Assembly (NCBI GenBank): GCA_040880405.1
Contig: JBBDIM010000090.1
Coordinates: forward strand, 1-30,711
Source of the DNA: JBBDIM01 sp040880405
GTDB taxonomy: Bacteria > Planctomycetota > Planctomycetia > Pirellulales > Pirellulaceae
DNA: 30,711 nucleotides
Reading direction: 5' to 3'
How positions within the stretch are numbered: the stretch's first letter is position 1; every line of letters starts with the position of its first letter. Shown here piece by piece: positions 8,529 through 16,642 of the stretch. The notes beneath the pieces were generated by a model that was given only the letters and a program-made list of their open reading frames with translations, was not told where the DNA came from and did no database searches. A program made the translations under genes and the position numbers.

Positions 8529-9446
8529 GTGTCCGCGATTTCGGTTCCATTTGTCGAGCAAATCACCTTGTCCGTCGCAACCACCCCACCCCGGCCCGGC
8601 AAGCGTCCTCGTGCGGCGACATCGCGCGAGGCGTCGATTGGCACGTGGCGCACCGGACGCCGGATCGGTATGGGAAGCTACTGCGACATCTGGCTCGCCC
8701 AACCGCAACCTGCGGCGGGGCAGTTTTTTGATTACGTCGCCAAGGTTGCGAAACCTCAGTATCAAGGCTGGGGCTCCTTGGCCCAGTTGATGCGGCAAGA
8801 GGTTCAGGTGACCCAGTCAATCCGCAGCCCGCATGTCCTCCCGATCATCGACGCGGGCGACGACGCCGATGGTCATTTTTTGATCTTGCCCCGAGTCGAA
8901 GGCCTGAGTCTTGCGCAGCGATTGCGAGAAGCTGGGCCGCTCGATTGTTTAGACGCGATCTGGATCATGCGGCAAGTGGCCCAGGCCCTGGTGGCGGTGC
9001 ATCAAACCGGTTGGCTGCACGCCGATGTCAAACCGGCGAACATCCTTGTCTCCTCCACCGGGCATGTCACCCTGATCGATTTCGGATTCGCGCGACCCAT
9101 CCAATCGCAGATCCGCCGCGATCCACCCAGCCTGCCGCGCCATGGAACCCTCTGCTACATGGCCCCGGAATGCCAAGTCCAAGGTTATCCGATTAGCGCT
9201 GAGGCGGACCTGTACAGCTTAGGCGTTACGCTGTTCGAACTGCTAACCGGGCATCCATTGCCGAATCCGCACGCAAACTGGAATTCCTGGGGGGACGCGC
9301 TACCCCTCGAATCTGCATCACAGATTGACTCCCTCCTCCGAAAACTTCTTTCAAACGACCCACTCCGGCGCCCCCAGTCCGCCGGCGAAGTCGCTTCCCG
9401 GTTGGCATCGATCGAGACGCAGTTGCTCTGCATCGCTTCCGCGTGA
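8529..9446 (+). CDS. Soluble Hanks-type serine/threonine protein kinase
   Basis: This 305-residue protein with a GTG start consists almost entirely of a kinase domain. It has the glycine loop IGMGSYCDIW (46-55), Lys72 in YVAKV, a probable helix-C Glu91, catalytic loop HADVKPAN (164-171) with Asp166, DFG (184-186), APE (212-214) and Asp227 of subdomain IX. The usual HRD is HAD, so it is a non-RD kinase, which may not depend on activation-loop phosphorylation. No transmembrane segment or sensor domain is visible, unlike most planctomycete PknB-type kinases. It stands alone between divergent or unrelated genes, so its target is unknown. Confidence 0.92.
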   Translation: MSAISVPFVEQITLSVATTPPRPGKRPRAATSREASIGTWRTGRRIGMGSYCDIWLAQPQPAAGQFFDYVAKVAKPQYQGWGSLAQLMRQEVQVTQSIRSPHVLPIIDAGDDADGHFLILPRVEGLSLAQRLREAGPLDCLDAIWIMRQVAQALVAVHQTGWLHADVKPANILVSSTGHVTLIDFGFARPIQSQIRRDPPSLPRHGTLCYMAPECQVQGYPISAEADLYSLGVTLFELLTGHPLPNPHANWNSWGDALPLESASQIDSLLRKLLSNDPLRRPQSAGEVASRLASIETQLLCIASA

Positions 9447-9462
9447 GTGCCTCCCTCCGCGA

Positions 9463-9547
9463 GTGAAAAAGGGGTCAGGACTCTTTTTAGTAACCCGCTA
9501 TCCAATGGTATACGCGCACCTAAAAAGAGTCCTGACCCCTTTTTCAC
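9463..9547. repeat. Perfect 28-bp inverted repeat (REP-like) between kinase and arsR
   Basis: Positions 9463-9490 and 9520-9547 are perfect inverted copies containing GGGGTCAGGACTCTTTTT, separated by 29 bp. It begins 16 bp after the kinase stop codon. The arms contain A- and T-runs, so the hairpin could stop transcription in either direction. This motif type is found as a dispersed repeat in many bacteria and is linked by some authors to REP-associated transposases; none is present here. Confidence 0.75.
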
Positions 9548-9611
9548 GGCCACCCGAGTTCCTGTTTTCTCGCAAATCGATCACCCCTTCGAAATCCGAA
9601 AAATTCCCTCA

Positions 9612-9640
9612 TTGACTCGGCCGTTGGTCGACGATACTAT
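9612..9640 (+). promoter_or_regulatory. Putative promoter of the ars operon
   Basis: TTGACT (9612-9617) and TACTAT (9635-9640) are separated by exactly 17 bp and lie about 40 bp before the arsR ATG. The -10 box lies inside an ACGAT/ATCGT palindrome, so a bound ArsR would block RNA polymerase. Confidence 0.55.
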
Positions 9641-9658
9641 TCATCGTAGATCAACGAT
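9631..9658 (+). promoter_or_regulatory. ArsR operator-like palindromes upstream of arsR
   Basis: Three half-sites ACGAT, ATCGT and ACGAT at 9631, 9643 and 9654 form two overlapping inverted repeats (9631-9647 with a 7-nt centre, 9643-9658 with a 6-nt centre). The ATCGT-N6-ACGAT arrangement reappears before arsD, which supports a shared regulator. Confidence 0.6.
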
Positions 9659-9681
9659 TGTCCGTGACTCAAGGTGCCCAA

Positions 9682-10008
9682 ATGGCCAAGGCGTCGAAAA
9701 CTCCCTGCTGCGACGACCAACCGGTCGTGTTGCCACATGATGGTGATGCCCAGCGGTTGGCCGACTTGGCGTGGGCCGTGGCGCATCCGGCCAGGGTGCG
9801 GATTTTGCGGTTGTTGATTGATCGCACCGCCTGCGTTTGTGGAGAGATCGTCGATCAACTGCCCTTGGCTCAGTCGACTGTCTCGCAGCATTTAAAGATT
9901 TTGAAGCAGTCCGGGCTGATCCGGGGCGAAGTCGATGGCCCGAAGGTCTGTTACTGCGTCGATCGCGAACAACTCGAACAGCTAAAATCGCTGATCGCCG
10001 CGTTGTGA
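9682..10008 (+). CDS. arsR: ArsR-family arsenite-responsive repressor
   Basis: This 108-residue winged-helix protein is translated from the ATG at 9682, which has AAGGTG about 6 nt upstream; a TTG at 9658 would add 8 residues. The recognition-helix region is LAQSTVSQHLKIL (62-74). Cys51 and Cys53 in ACVCGEI correspond to the metalloid-binding CVC of classical ArsR. Further Cys pairs occur at 9-10 and 90/92. ArsR releases DNA when arsenite or antimonite binds these thiols. It is the first gene of an arsR-arsD-arsA run. Operator-like palindromes lie over its promoter. Confidence 0.9.
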   Translation: MAKASKTPCCDDQPVVLPHDGDAQRLADLAWAVAHPARVRILRLLIDRTACVCGEIVDQLPLAQSTVSQHLKILKQSGLIRGEVDGPKVCYCVDREQLEQLKSLIAAL

Positions 10009-10021
10009 GCAAATTTTTTTA

Positions 10022-10053
10022 ACGATAGTGATCGTCAGTCGACGATATACGAT
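10022..10053 (+). promoter_or_regulatory. Second set of ArsR operator-like palindromes, upstream of arsD
   Basis: Half-sites ACGAT, ATCGT, ACGAT and ACGAT occur at 10022, 10031, 10042 and 10049. ATCGT-N6-ACGAT at 10031-10046 has the same architecture as 9643-9658. The cluster sits in the 83-bp gap between arsR and arsD, which suggests a second ArsR-controlled promoter or roadblock there. Confidence 0.55.
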
Positions 10054-10091
10054 ATTGTGCTGTTCAACTTTTTCAACGGAGAACCGAAGCC

Positions 10092-10457
10092 ATGAAAACC
10101 ATCCACGTTTACGACAAGCCCCAGTGCTGCTCGACCGGTGTTTGCGGACCGGATGTCGACCCGGTGCTGGTCACCTTCGCCGCCGACCTTCAGTGGCTCG
10201 CAGGCCAAGGCCATCAGGTGGAGCGATTCAACCTGGCCCAGCAGGCCAATGCCTTTCTTCAAAATCGGCAAGTGGAGCAGCTTGTCACGGTCCAAGGGAC
10301 CCGGGTTTTGCCAATCGTGATGGTCGACGACCAGCCGGTTAGCCAAGGCCGGTACCCCAGTCGCGAAGAACTGAACCAATGGACCAGCGGCAAACCGGCT
10401 CCCGCTCCACTGCCTGTCATGGGAGGTGGTGACTGCTGCGGCGGTTCCTGCTGCTGA
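10092..10457 (+). CDS. arsD: Arsenite metallochaperone ArsD
   Basis: This 121-residue protein has a thioredoxin-like fold by family. Cys12, Cys13 and Cys18 in QCCSTGVCG match the arsenite-binding triad of characterised ArsD. Two vicinal Cys pairs lie at the C-terminus (115-116 and 120-121) behind a Pro/Gly linker, as in the R773 protein. ArsD hands As(III) or Sb(III) to ArsA and raises its ATPase activity. It lies between arsR and arsA, 50 bp before the latter. The length is standard. Confidence 0.95.
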   Translation: MKTIHVYDKPQCCSTGVCGPDVDPVLVTFAADLQWLAGQGHQVERFNLAQQANAFLQNRQVEQLVTVQGTRVLPIVMVDDQPVSQGRYPSREELNQWTSGKPAPAPLPVMGGGDCCGGSCC

Positions 10458-10507
10458 GATTCCCCTGCACCCGCCAACCTGAAGACCCCCAAAGAAGGAA
10501 CCGAACA

Positions 10508-12286
10508 ATGAGACTCCTAAACCAGCCGACCCGCTACCTGTTTTTCACCGGCAAAGGGGGCGTCGGCAAAACTTCCTTGGCCTGCGCCACCGCCGTTCAC
10601 TTGGCGGACCAAGGCAAACGGGTGCTGCTGGTGAGCACCGACCCCGCTTCCAACCTGAGCGAGGTTTTGGGAACCGAGGTCACCGATCGCTTTCATGCAA
10701 TCGATGGCGCGGAAGGCCTGACCGCTGTGAATATCGATCCCGAGGCGGAGGCCCGCGCCTACCGCGAGCGAACCATCGGCCCGCTCCGCGGAATCCTTTC
10801 CGCGGACGATATCCACAACATGGAAGAGCAGCTCTCCGGGGCCTGCACCATGGAGATCGCGTCGTTCGACCAGTTCACGTCGCTGCTGGCCGATGCGGAA
10901 CAAAACAGTCAGTACGACCATGTGATCTTCGACACGGCCCCCACCGGTCACACCCTTCGCCTGCTGCAACTGCCGGCCGCCTGGACTACCTTCCTCGACG
11001 CCAACACCAGCGGCGCGTCTTGCCTGGGGCCGCTGTCCGGTCTAGAAACCCAGCGGCACCACTATGCCCAAGCGGTAAAGATCTTGGCCGATCCGGCCCA
11101 AACCAAGTTGGCCCTGGTGACAAGAGCCGAAGCGGCACCGCTGCGCGAGGCGGCCCGAACCAGCGGAGAGCTCGCCCATCAAGGGATTCAGAATCAACAA
11201 CTGATCATCAACGGAATCTTCCGCACAACCCAAACCGAAGATCCGTTGGCCGTCGCCTTTTCCCATCGGGCCGAGCAGGCCCTCCAGCAAATGCCGGAAG
11301 CGTTGCGGCAGCTTCCGGTCGACGAAGTTCCGCTTCAGTCCCATAACCTGGTGGGCGTCGAGTCCCTGAGGGCCCTCTTCTCCGGCGATGCGCTCCGCAC
11401 CGAGGCAGACCGATCCGAGGCCTATCACCCCGACCTACCACCACTCTCCGCGCTGGTCGATCAATTGACCGAGTCGGATCATGGCTTGGTGTTGGTGATG
11501 GGGAAGGGTGGGGTGGGTAAAACCTCGATCGCCGCCGCCGTAGCGGTGGAACTCGCCCGACGTGGCCTGCCGGTCCATCTAAGCACCACCGATCCGGCCG
11601 CCCATCTCACGTCCACCTTGGAAGCGGAAGTGCCGGGGCTCCGGGTCAGCCGGATCGATCCGGCCGTCGAAACCAAGGCTTACTCCGATCATGTCCTGGC
11701 CACCTCCGGCAAAGACCTGGACGAGGCAGGCCGCGAGCTGCTGCGAGAAGAGCTACGATCCCCCTGCACGGAAGAGATCGCCGTGTTCCACGCCTTCTCC
11801 CGTTTGGTTCGCGACGCGAAGCGGGAGTTCGTCGTCCTCGACACGGCCCCCACCGGGCACACCTTGCTGCTGCTGGACGCCACCGGCAGCTACCACCGCG
11901 ATGTGATGCGAAACATGAATCCTTCGATCAAGCATGTCACCACCCCGATGATGCAACTGCAAGATCCCCAGCACACGAAGGTGCTGATCGCGGCCCTCCC
12001 GGAAACCACCCCGGTCCTGGAAGCGGAACGCCTGCAAGCCGATCTCCGCCGGGCCAACATCGAGCCGTACGCCTGGATCATCAACTCCAGCCTCGCCGCC
12101 GCCACGACCACCGACCCAATCCTGGCCCGTCGCGCCCGCGGAGAACAGGTACAAATCAACCGAGTCCAAAACGACCTAGCCGAGCGAACTTTTATTGTGC
12201 CATGGCTCGTCGAACCCCCGGTCGGCGTCGCCGGCCTAAGCAAGATGATGGGAGAACCCGCCAAGGAGAAAACCCTCACGCGGTAA
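10508..12286 (+). CDS. arsA: Arsenite-stimulated ATPase ArsA
   Basis: This 592-residue protein has two homologous halves. Walker A GKGGVGKT occurs at 15-22 and 332-339, and the signal-transduction motif DTAPTGHTL occurs at 142-150 and about 445-453. Cys113, Cys172 and Cys420 match the metalloid-binding Cys113/172/422 of E. coli plasmid R773 ArsA. It normally couples ATP hydrolysis to arsenite efflux through the membrane protein ArsB or Acr3. Neither is found here: the gene is followed by about 1 kb of repeats. It is full length with all catalytic motifs, so it looks functional. Confidence 0.95.
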   Translation: MRLLNQPTRYLFFTGKGGVGKTSLACATAVHLADQGKRVLLVSTDPASNLSEVLGTEVTDRFHAIDGAEGLTAVNIDPEAEARAYRERTIGPLRGILSADDIHNMEEQLSGACTMEIASFDQFTSLLADAEQNSQYDHVIFDTAPTGHTLRLLQLPAAWTTFLDANTSGASCLGPLSGLETQRHHYAQAVKILADPAQTKLALVTRAEAAPLREAARTSGELAHQGIQNQQLIINGIFRTTQTEDPLAVAFSHRAEQALQQMPEALRQLPVDEVPLQSHNLVGVESLRALFSGDALRTEADRSEAYHPDLPPLSALVDQLTESDHGLVLVMGKGGVGKTSIAAAVAVELARRGLPVHLSTTDPAAHLTSTLEAEVPGLRVSRIDPAVETKAYSDHVLATSGKDLDEAGRELLREELRSPCTEEIAVFHAFSRLVRDAKREFVVLDTAPTGHTLLLLDATGSYHRDVMRNMNPSIKHVTTPMMQLQDPQHTKVLIAALPETTPVLEAERLQADLRRANIEPYAWIINSSLAAATTTDPILARRARGEQVQINRVQNDLAERTFIVPWLVEPPVGVAGLSKMMGEPAKEKTLTR

Positions 12287-13271
12287 CCAACGCCCTGGGA
12301 CCGCCGACGCGTGCGTCGGCAGCATCACCCAGAGAGGCAAGGGTGCCATGCCCACGCCCGTAAGCGTGGGCATGCTTGGGCGGGCGAATCCTCCACCGGC
12401 AACTCTAGTTTGCAACAGCCATGCCGGCCCGTTGGTTGCGGCTAAACCAAAGACGGCTGGGTGGTACTGTCAAGGCAATCGACCGGCTCAACAGTGCCAC
12501 CCGGCCGGCAGGAATGATGAACGCAGAGACGCTAGGACGCGAGGACGCAAAGAATCCAATTTAAGCTCTTCGCGTCCTTGCGTCTTGGCGTTGAAAGACT
12601 TTGATTTCAGTCACGGCCAACCTCCACTCGAACCCGGCAATGGCGGTATGGCACTGTCAAAACGTTGCACAACAGTGCCACCCGGCCGGCAGGAATGATG
12701 AACGCAGAGACGCTAGGGCGCGAGGACGCAAAGAATCCAGTTTAAGCTCTTCGCGTCTTTGCGCCTTGGCGTTGAATGACTTTGATTTCAGTCACGGCCA
12801 ACCTCCACTCGAACCCGGCGATGGTGGGATGGCACTGTCAAAACGATGCACAACTCCGTGTGCCACTGGCATCTTGCCAGTGCTTTGCTCTGCCATTGTG
12901 AACAAACGTCGCCTCGCTCTTGCGTTCCCCACCTGACTCCCATTATGGCACGACTAGAATCACCGGGGTCTACTCAGCCAAAACCACCCGTTTCGTGGCA
13001 CGATTAAACCCCCGCCGCTCAACGTATCGCATGGCCTGGTGATTAACCTTTTGCCATAATGGAGTTCCGCTGGACCGCCCCCGCGCGAGGTTTCGGCGTT
13101 CGCTGAAGATAGAGAACCAAAGCACTGGCAATCGACCGGCTCAACAGTGCCACCTGGCCGTACCGAATGAAAAGGGTGATTCTGCTATGATCGCCCTCGG
13201 CAGGCAGCAAGCCAACCTAAAAGAGGGGAGTTCGCTCACCCCGTTCGATTCGGCGTCTCGCAATCGCCTAT
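12287..13271. other. Gene-free repeat field after arsA
   Basis: No coding sequence is supported. The stretch holds a 181-bp tandem duplication (12491-12852), a hairpin-forming phrase GCCACTGGCATCTTGCCAGTG around 12860-12882, and an inverted pair ATTATGGCA/TGCCATAAT at about 12942 and 13052. The phrase GGCAATCGACCGGCTCAACA occurs both before the tandem repeat (about 12475) and near 13130. The open frames at 12348-12936 merely cross these repeats. Confidence 0.65.
12491..12852. repeat. 181-bp tandem duplication
   Basis: Two adjacent units (12491-12671 and 12672-12852) begin ACAGTGCCACCCGGCCGGCA and differ by only a few percent. Each contains an imperfect inverted repeat (AACGCAGAGACGC at one end, GCGTCTTGGCGTT-like at the other), and GGCACTGT/ACAGTGCC at the unit junction. 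The similarity of copies implies a recent duplication. It is non-coding. Confidence 0.8.
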
Positions 13272-13592
13272 TTACCCGTCATCAATCGTCTTCAGCGGCC
13301 CGTCCACCTTCTCTAGCACGCTTTGCACTTTAGTTTGCAAACGTCCGCTGTGGCCGGCTCGATAGTCGAGCTTGGCGGTGCAGGTGACCCGGTCGCAGTC
13401 TTCGGCCATGGCCGCCATGCAGTCGGCGAGGACCTTCAGGACTTGGTCGAGTTCCCCTTCGATTATGGTTCCCATGGCGTGCAGGCGGTAGTCGAGCCCG
13501 CTCGCGGCGATGATTTTCAGACTTCGCGCAACATAGGGGCTGACGCTATCACCTTTACCCAGGGGGGAAACGCTAAACTCCAACAGAACCAT
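13272..13592 (-). CDS. UPF0045 (MTH1187/YkoF-like) thiamine-binding-type protein
   Basis: The ATG at 13592 has GGAGGTGAG 5 nt upstream and gives 106 residues, the usual family length. Hallmarks are FSVSPLGKG near the N-terminus, SGLDYRLHAMGTIIEGE in the middle, and RVTCTAKLDYRAG before a terminal helix. MTH1187 family proteins are small ferredoxin-like oligomers that bind thiamine or related pyrimidine ligands. The upstream in-frame ATG at 13673 would add 27 residues with no family counterpart. The gene is isolated, so the ligand is not indicated by context. Confidence 0.85.
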   Translation of the reverse strand: MVLLEFSVSPLGKGDSVSPYVARSLKIIAASGLDYRLHAMGTIIEGELDQVLKVLADCMAAMAEDCDRVTCTAKLDYRAGHSGRLQTKVQSVLEKVDGPLKTIDDG

Positions 13593-13796
13593 CAAACTCA
13601 CCTCCGCTAGCAGTGCCAAACCGGGAAATTCGTGCGAGAAAGGATCATCGCCACGACCGGTATTTTCGATCAAATCGGTATGGGGACAAGGCGTCTAACT
13701 CGGTACACTTCCGCACCGAGATGACTTTCGCCGGTGCCACGCAGATGACACGAATCGATCAGGCACCTTAACCGCTGCGGGAAAGTTTCACGACCA

Positions 13797-14882
13797 ATGA
13801 AACAAATGTTTACAAACGGCGTACTACTCGTGGCCGTATTGATGCTCGCCGTTCCCACGGTCGTGAAAAGCCAGGACTTGGTTCGTTGGCCTATGGAGCA
13901 GCACGCAAATCGCGAGCAGCAGGCGGTCTATCATCAATCGATTCTCGACCCGAGGCAATTTCCCGCGGAAGAGAGCCTGATCGAGCAAGCGAGTCACTTC
14001 GGCTACGACGAAGGTTTGAGCCAACTCGACGCACCACCACCGGGGGCATACGGTGAATACGACTTCGAGCCGGTCCCCCACGGCGTTGGGTTTGAGGACT
14101 ACGCAGAGCCCAAAATCTACGACTGGACCTTTCTGCCCGCCGAGAATATCTACAAACCGTATATGGCTGGGGTCAAGGAATCCCGGGCATCGGTTCATTT
14201 GATGAAGAACACTGGTGATAACTGGCTCTTGGATGGCAACTTGGGTGGGCGGTTTGGGGTGCTGCGGTTTGGCGACGATTCCGGGATTATGGCGGAAGGG
14301 TTCCAGTGGGATGTCGAGTCAGCGGCCCATGTTCGCTTGGATATCCAGGAAGAGGTGGACGTCCGCTCGGTCGATTTCCGCGCCGGTACTCAGGTCAGTT
14401 GGTCCTACCGGGAAAACCCCCGGCACCGCACGCGATTTGGCTACTACCACATTAGTTCTCACCTCGGGGATGAATTCCTGATTAAGAACTCCGGCTACGA
14501 CCGCCTGAACTATGCGCGCGATGTTCTCATCCTGGGACATTCATACTATTTCACGCCAAGATTTCGCGTGTATGGCGAGATGGGCTGGGCCTTTTACAAT
14601 AAGGAATCGAAGCCCTGGGAGTTCCAATTTGGGTTTGAGTATGCGCCCTACGCCGCCACAGGGCCAATGGGTGAGCCGTTCTTCGCGGTTCACGGCCATT
14701 TGCGTGAAGATGTCCGCTACAGCGGCAACTTTGTATTTCAAGCGGGCTGGGCCTGGGTTGGCGAGGTCCCTGGCCGGACTCTTCGCACGGGACTACATTA
14801 TTACAACGGCAAGAGTAGCCAATACTCGTTTGTGAATCAATTCGAGCAGCAAATCGGCTACGGACTTTGGTACGATTTCTAG
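13797..14882 (+). CDS. DUF1207 family secreted/outer-surface protein
   Basis: This 361-residue protein has a signal peptide (about residues 1-25). The DUF1207 region spans about 105-361 and includes YKPYMAGVKESR, FGYYHISSHLGDEF, NYARDVLILG, WEFQFGFEYAP and LHYYNGKSSQYSF, ending in an aromatic residue (WYDF). The many alternating aromatic residues and terminal Phe suggest a beta-barrel-like outer-membrane protein. The family is common in planctomycetes; its function is unknown. It is a single gene, with no close same-strand partner upstream. Confidence 0.85.
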   Translation: MKQMFTNGVLLVAVLMLAVPTVVKSQDLVRWPMEQHANREQQAVYHQSILDPRQFPAEESLIEQASHFGYDEGLSQLDAPPPGAYGEYDFEPVPHGVGFEDYAEPKIYDWTFLPAENIYKPYMAGVKESRASVHLMKNTGDNWLLDGNLGGRFGVLRFGDDSGIMAEGFQWDVESAAHVRLDIQEEVDVRSVDFRAGTQVSWSYRENPRHRTRFGYYHISSHLGDEFLIKNSGYDRLNYARDVLILGHSYYFTPRFRVYGEMGWAFYNKESKPWEFQFGFEYAPYAATGPMGEPFFAVHGHLREDVRYSGNFVFQAGWAWVGEVPGRTLRTGLHYYNGKSSQYSFVNQFEQQIGYGLWYDF

Positions 14883-14978
14883 CGCACCGTGCCACGTGCC
14901 CCACTAAGGGGCTGGAGGCTGGTGTGGGCGGAGATCTCACCCTGTGAAAGTCCGCGCCCGCCGATTCGCCCCTTTTCG

Positions 14979-15007
14979 TTGCCAGTTGATTCGCCCCGCC
15001 CTATAAT
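14979..15007 (+). promoter_or_regulatory. Putative sigma-70-type promoter of the processing protease
   Basis: TTGCCA (14979-14984) and a perfect TATAAT (15002-15007) are separated by 17 bp. It lies in the gap between the DUF1207 gene and the protease, about 85 bp before the preferred start codon. Confidence 0.65.
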
Positions 15008-15092
15008 TCGGGGGCGTAACTACAGGTGAATTTGTCGCTTACGGCGTCTCATGAGCGTGACGCCCAAGGGCCTCTTTAGGAAGTATCAGGGC

Positions 15093-16457
15093 ATGAACTG
15101 GCGCACCGGATTTCATTGGCTATCGGTCGGCCTGCTGCTGACATGTTTCCAAATCGGCAGTTTCCCAGGCGGAGCCCTAGCGGCCGAAGTTGAGGAAGAG
15201 AAACCGAAAGGTGTGCGGCCGGAAAACGTGTACGCCGAAATCGACGATCAATACGTCGAGTTAATCCAGCTATTCGCCGACACCCTGGATCAGGTCGATC
15301 GGAATTACGTGAAGGATGTTGACCGTCGCGAGTTGATGGAGGCCGCGATCCGCGGCGTGATCTCCAAGCTTGATCCCTATTCCAACTATATCGCTCCCGA
15401 TGAGCTCGACCGCTTTAAAACGGGGGTCGAAAGCGAGTTTGGCGGGATCGGCATTCAAATTGGGTTGCGCAATGAGCAGTTGATCGTTACCAGCCCCATG
15501 ATCGACACGCCCGCTTTTCGGGCCGGCATTCTTGCTGGCGACCGGATCACCCACATCAACGGCGAGCCTACGAAAGGGTTCAGCTTGGAAGAAGCGATCA
15601 AGCGGCTGAAAGGGCCCATTGGTACCGAAGTTGACGTGACCATTTACCACCCGGCCGATTTCTCTAGTGAAGAGATCAATCTCCGCCGGGAGAACATCCA
15701 GATTGAAACAATCATCGGAGACCAACGGCTGGAAGATGGTACCTGGGACTTCCTGTTGGATCATGAGAGCAAGCTCGGCTACATCCGCATGACCGCCTTT
15801 AGTCGGATGACCGCGGGCCAACTCCGCTCGGTTATCGAGCGTTTGCTGGACCAAGAGATGGAGGGTTTGGTGCTTGATTTGCGGTCCAACCCAGGCGGCT
15901 TGCTCGGCTCGGCGGTCGAGGTGTGCGATATGTTTATCGACTCTGGTAAGATCGTCAGCACGGAAGGACGCAACTCACCCAAGCGGAGTTGGAGCGCGTC
16001 TTCGCAGGGCACCCTGCCTGAGTTTCCAATGGCCGTGCTGATCGACGGATTCAGCGCCAGTGCCAGCGAGATCGTCTCCGCCTGCCTGCAGGATCACGAC
16101 CGAGCGGTGGTCATCGGACAACGTTCGTGGGGCAAGGGGAGCGTCCAGAACATCGTCGAGCTGGAAGCGGGCAAAAGCGCCCTCAAGTTGACCACCGCGG
16201 ACTACCAGCGACCCAGCGGCAAGAAGATTCACCGGTATGAAAAGGACACGGAAAAGGACGACTGGGGTGTCTCACCGAGTGATGGCTTCGAAGTAAAACT
16301 CTCTCGCGACCAATTAATCGCCTACAGTCGATATCGCCGAGCCCGGGACATGCAGTCGCTCAATCCATCTCCCCCGGCCCCTGAGACCGACTTGACGGAA
16401 ATCGACCCGACCCTGACCAAGGCATTGGAATATCTCCGGGAAGAGATCTCTCAATAG
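15093..16457 (+). CDS. ctpA: Carboxyl-terminal processing protease (peptidase S41)
   Basis: The ATG at 15093 is preceded by AGGAAG at 9 nt and begins a clean signal peptide; the ATG at 15051 would add 14 residues and lacks a Shine-Dalgarno. The 454-residue protein has a PDZ domain (about 110-190) and an S41 catalytic domain (about 220-385). The nucleophile is Ser323 in FSASASE, 25 residues before general base Lys348 in SWGKGSVQ, the same spacing as in plant D1-processing protease. It should act in the periplasm on C-terminal ends of envelope proteins. tsaD follows 185 bp downstream. Confidence 0.93.
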   Translation: MNWRTGFHWLSVGLLLTCFQIGSFPGGALAAEVEEEKPKGVRPENVYAEIDDQYVELIQLFADTLDQVDRNYVKDVDRRELMEAAIRGVISKLDPYSNYIAPDELDRFKTGVESEFGGIGIQIGLRNEQLIVTSPMIDTPAFRAGILAGDRITHINGEPTKGFSLEEAIKRLKGPIGTEVDVTIYHPADFSSEEINLRRENIQIETIIGDQRLEDGTWDFLLDHESKLGYIRMTAFSRMTAGQLRSVIERLLDQEMEGLVLDLRSNPGGLLGSAVEVCDMFIDSGKIVSTEGRNSPKRSWSASSQGTLPEFPMAVLIDGFSASASEIVSACLQDHDRAVVIGQRSWGKGSVQNIVELEAGKSALKLTTADYQRPSGKKIHRYEKDTEKDDWGVSPSDGFEVKLSRDQLIAYSRYRRARDMQSLNPSPPAPETDLTEIDPTLTKALEYLREEISQ

Positions 16458-16642
16458 GGTTTTCGTTTGCGTCGCGAGGATGTGCGAGACAAGGTGCCGC
16501 TGCGGCCCCGTTTTCGGACGGTTTCCCAGGCCTCAGGGGACTGGCGGGGCTTGGAGGATTCGCCGGGCGCGTTTAAAAATAGCGGGGTTGATACCATATT
16601 CCCGCTGTCCCCGTTCCCCTGAATCGCCGGCAAGCACCCTCC

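Noticed and set aside
12491..12852. CRISPR array
   Set aside because: There are only two 181-bp units with no short repeat-spacer pattern and no cas genes in the window.
12348..12936. Two overlapping open frames in the repeat field
   Set aside because: They run through both units of the 181-bp duplication and repeat the same peptide phrase, so they are by-products of the DNA repeat.
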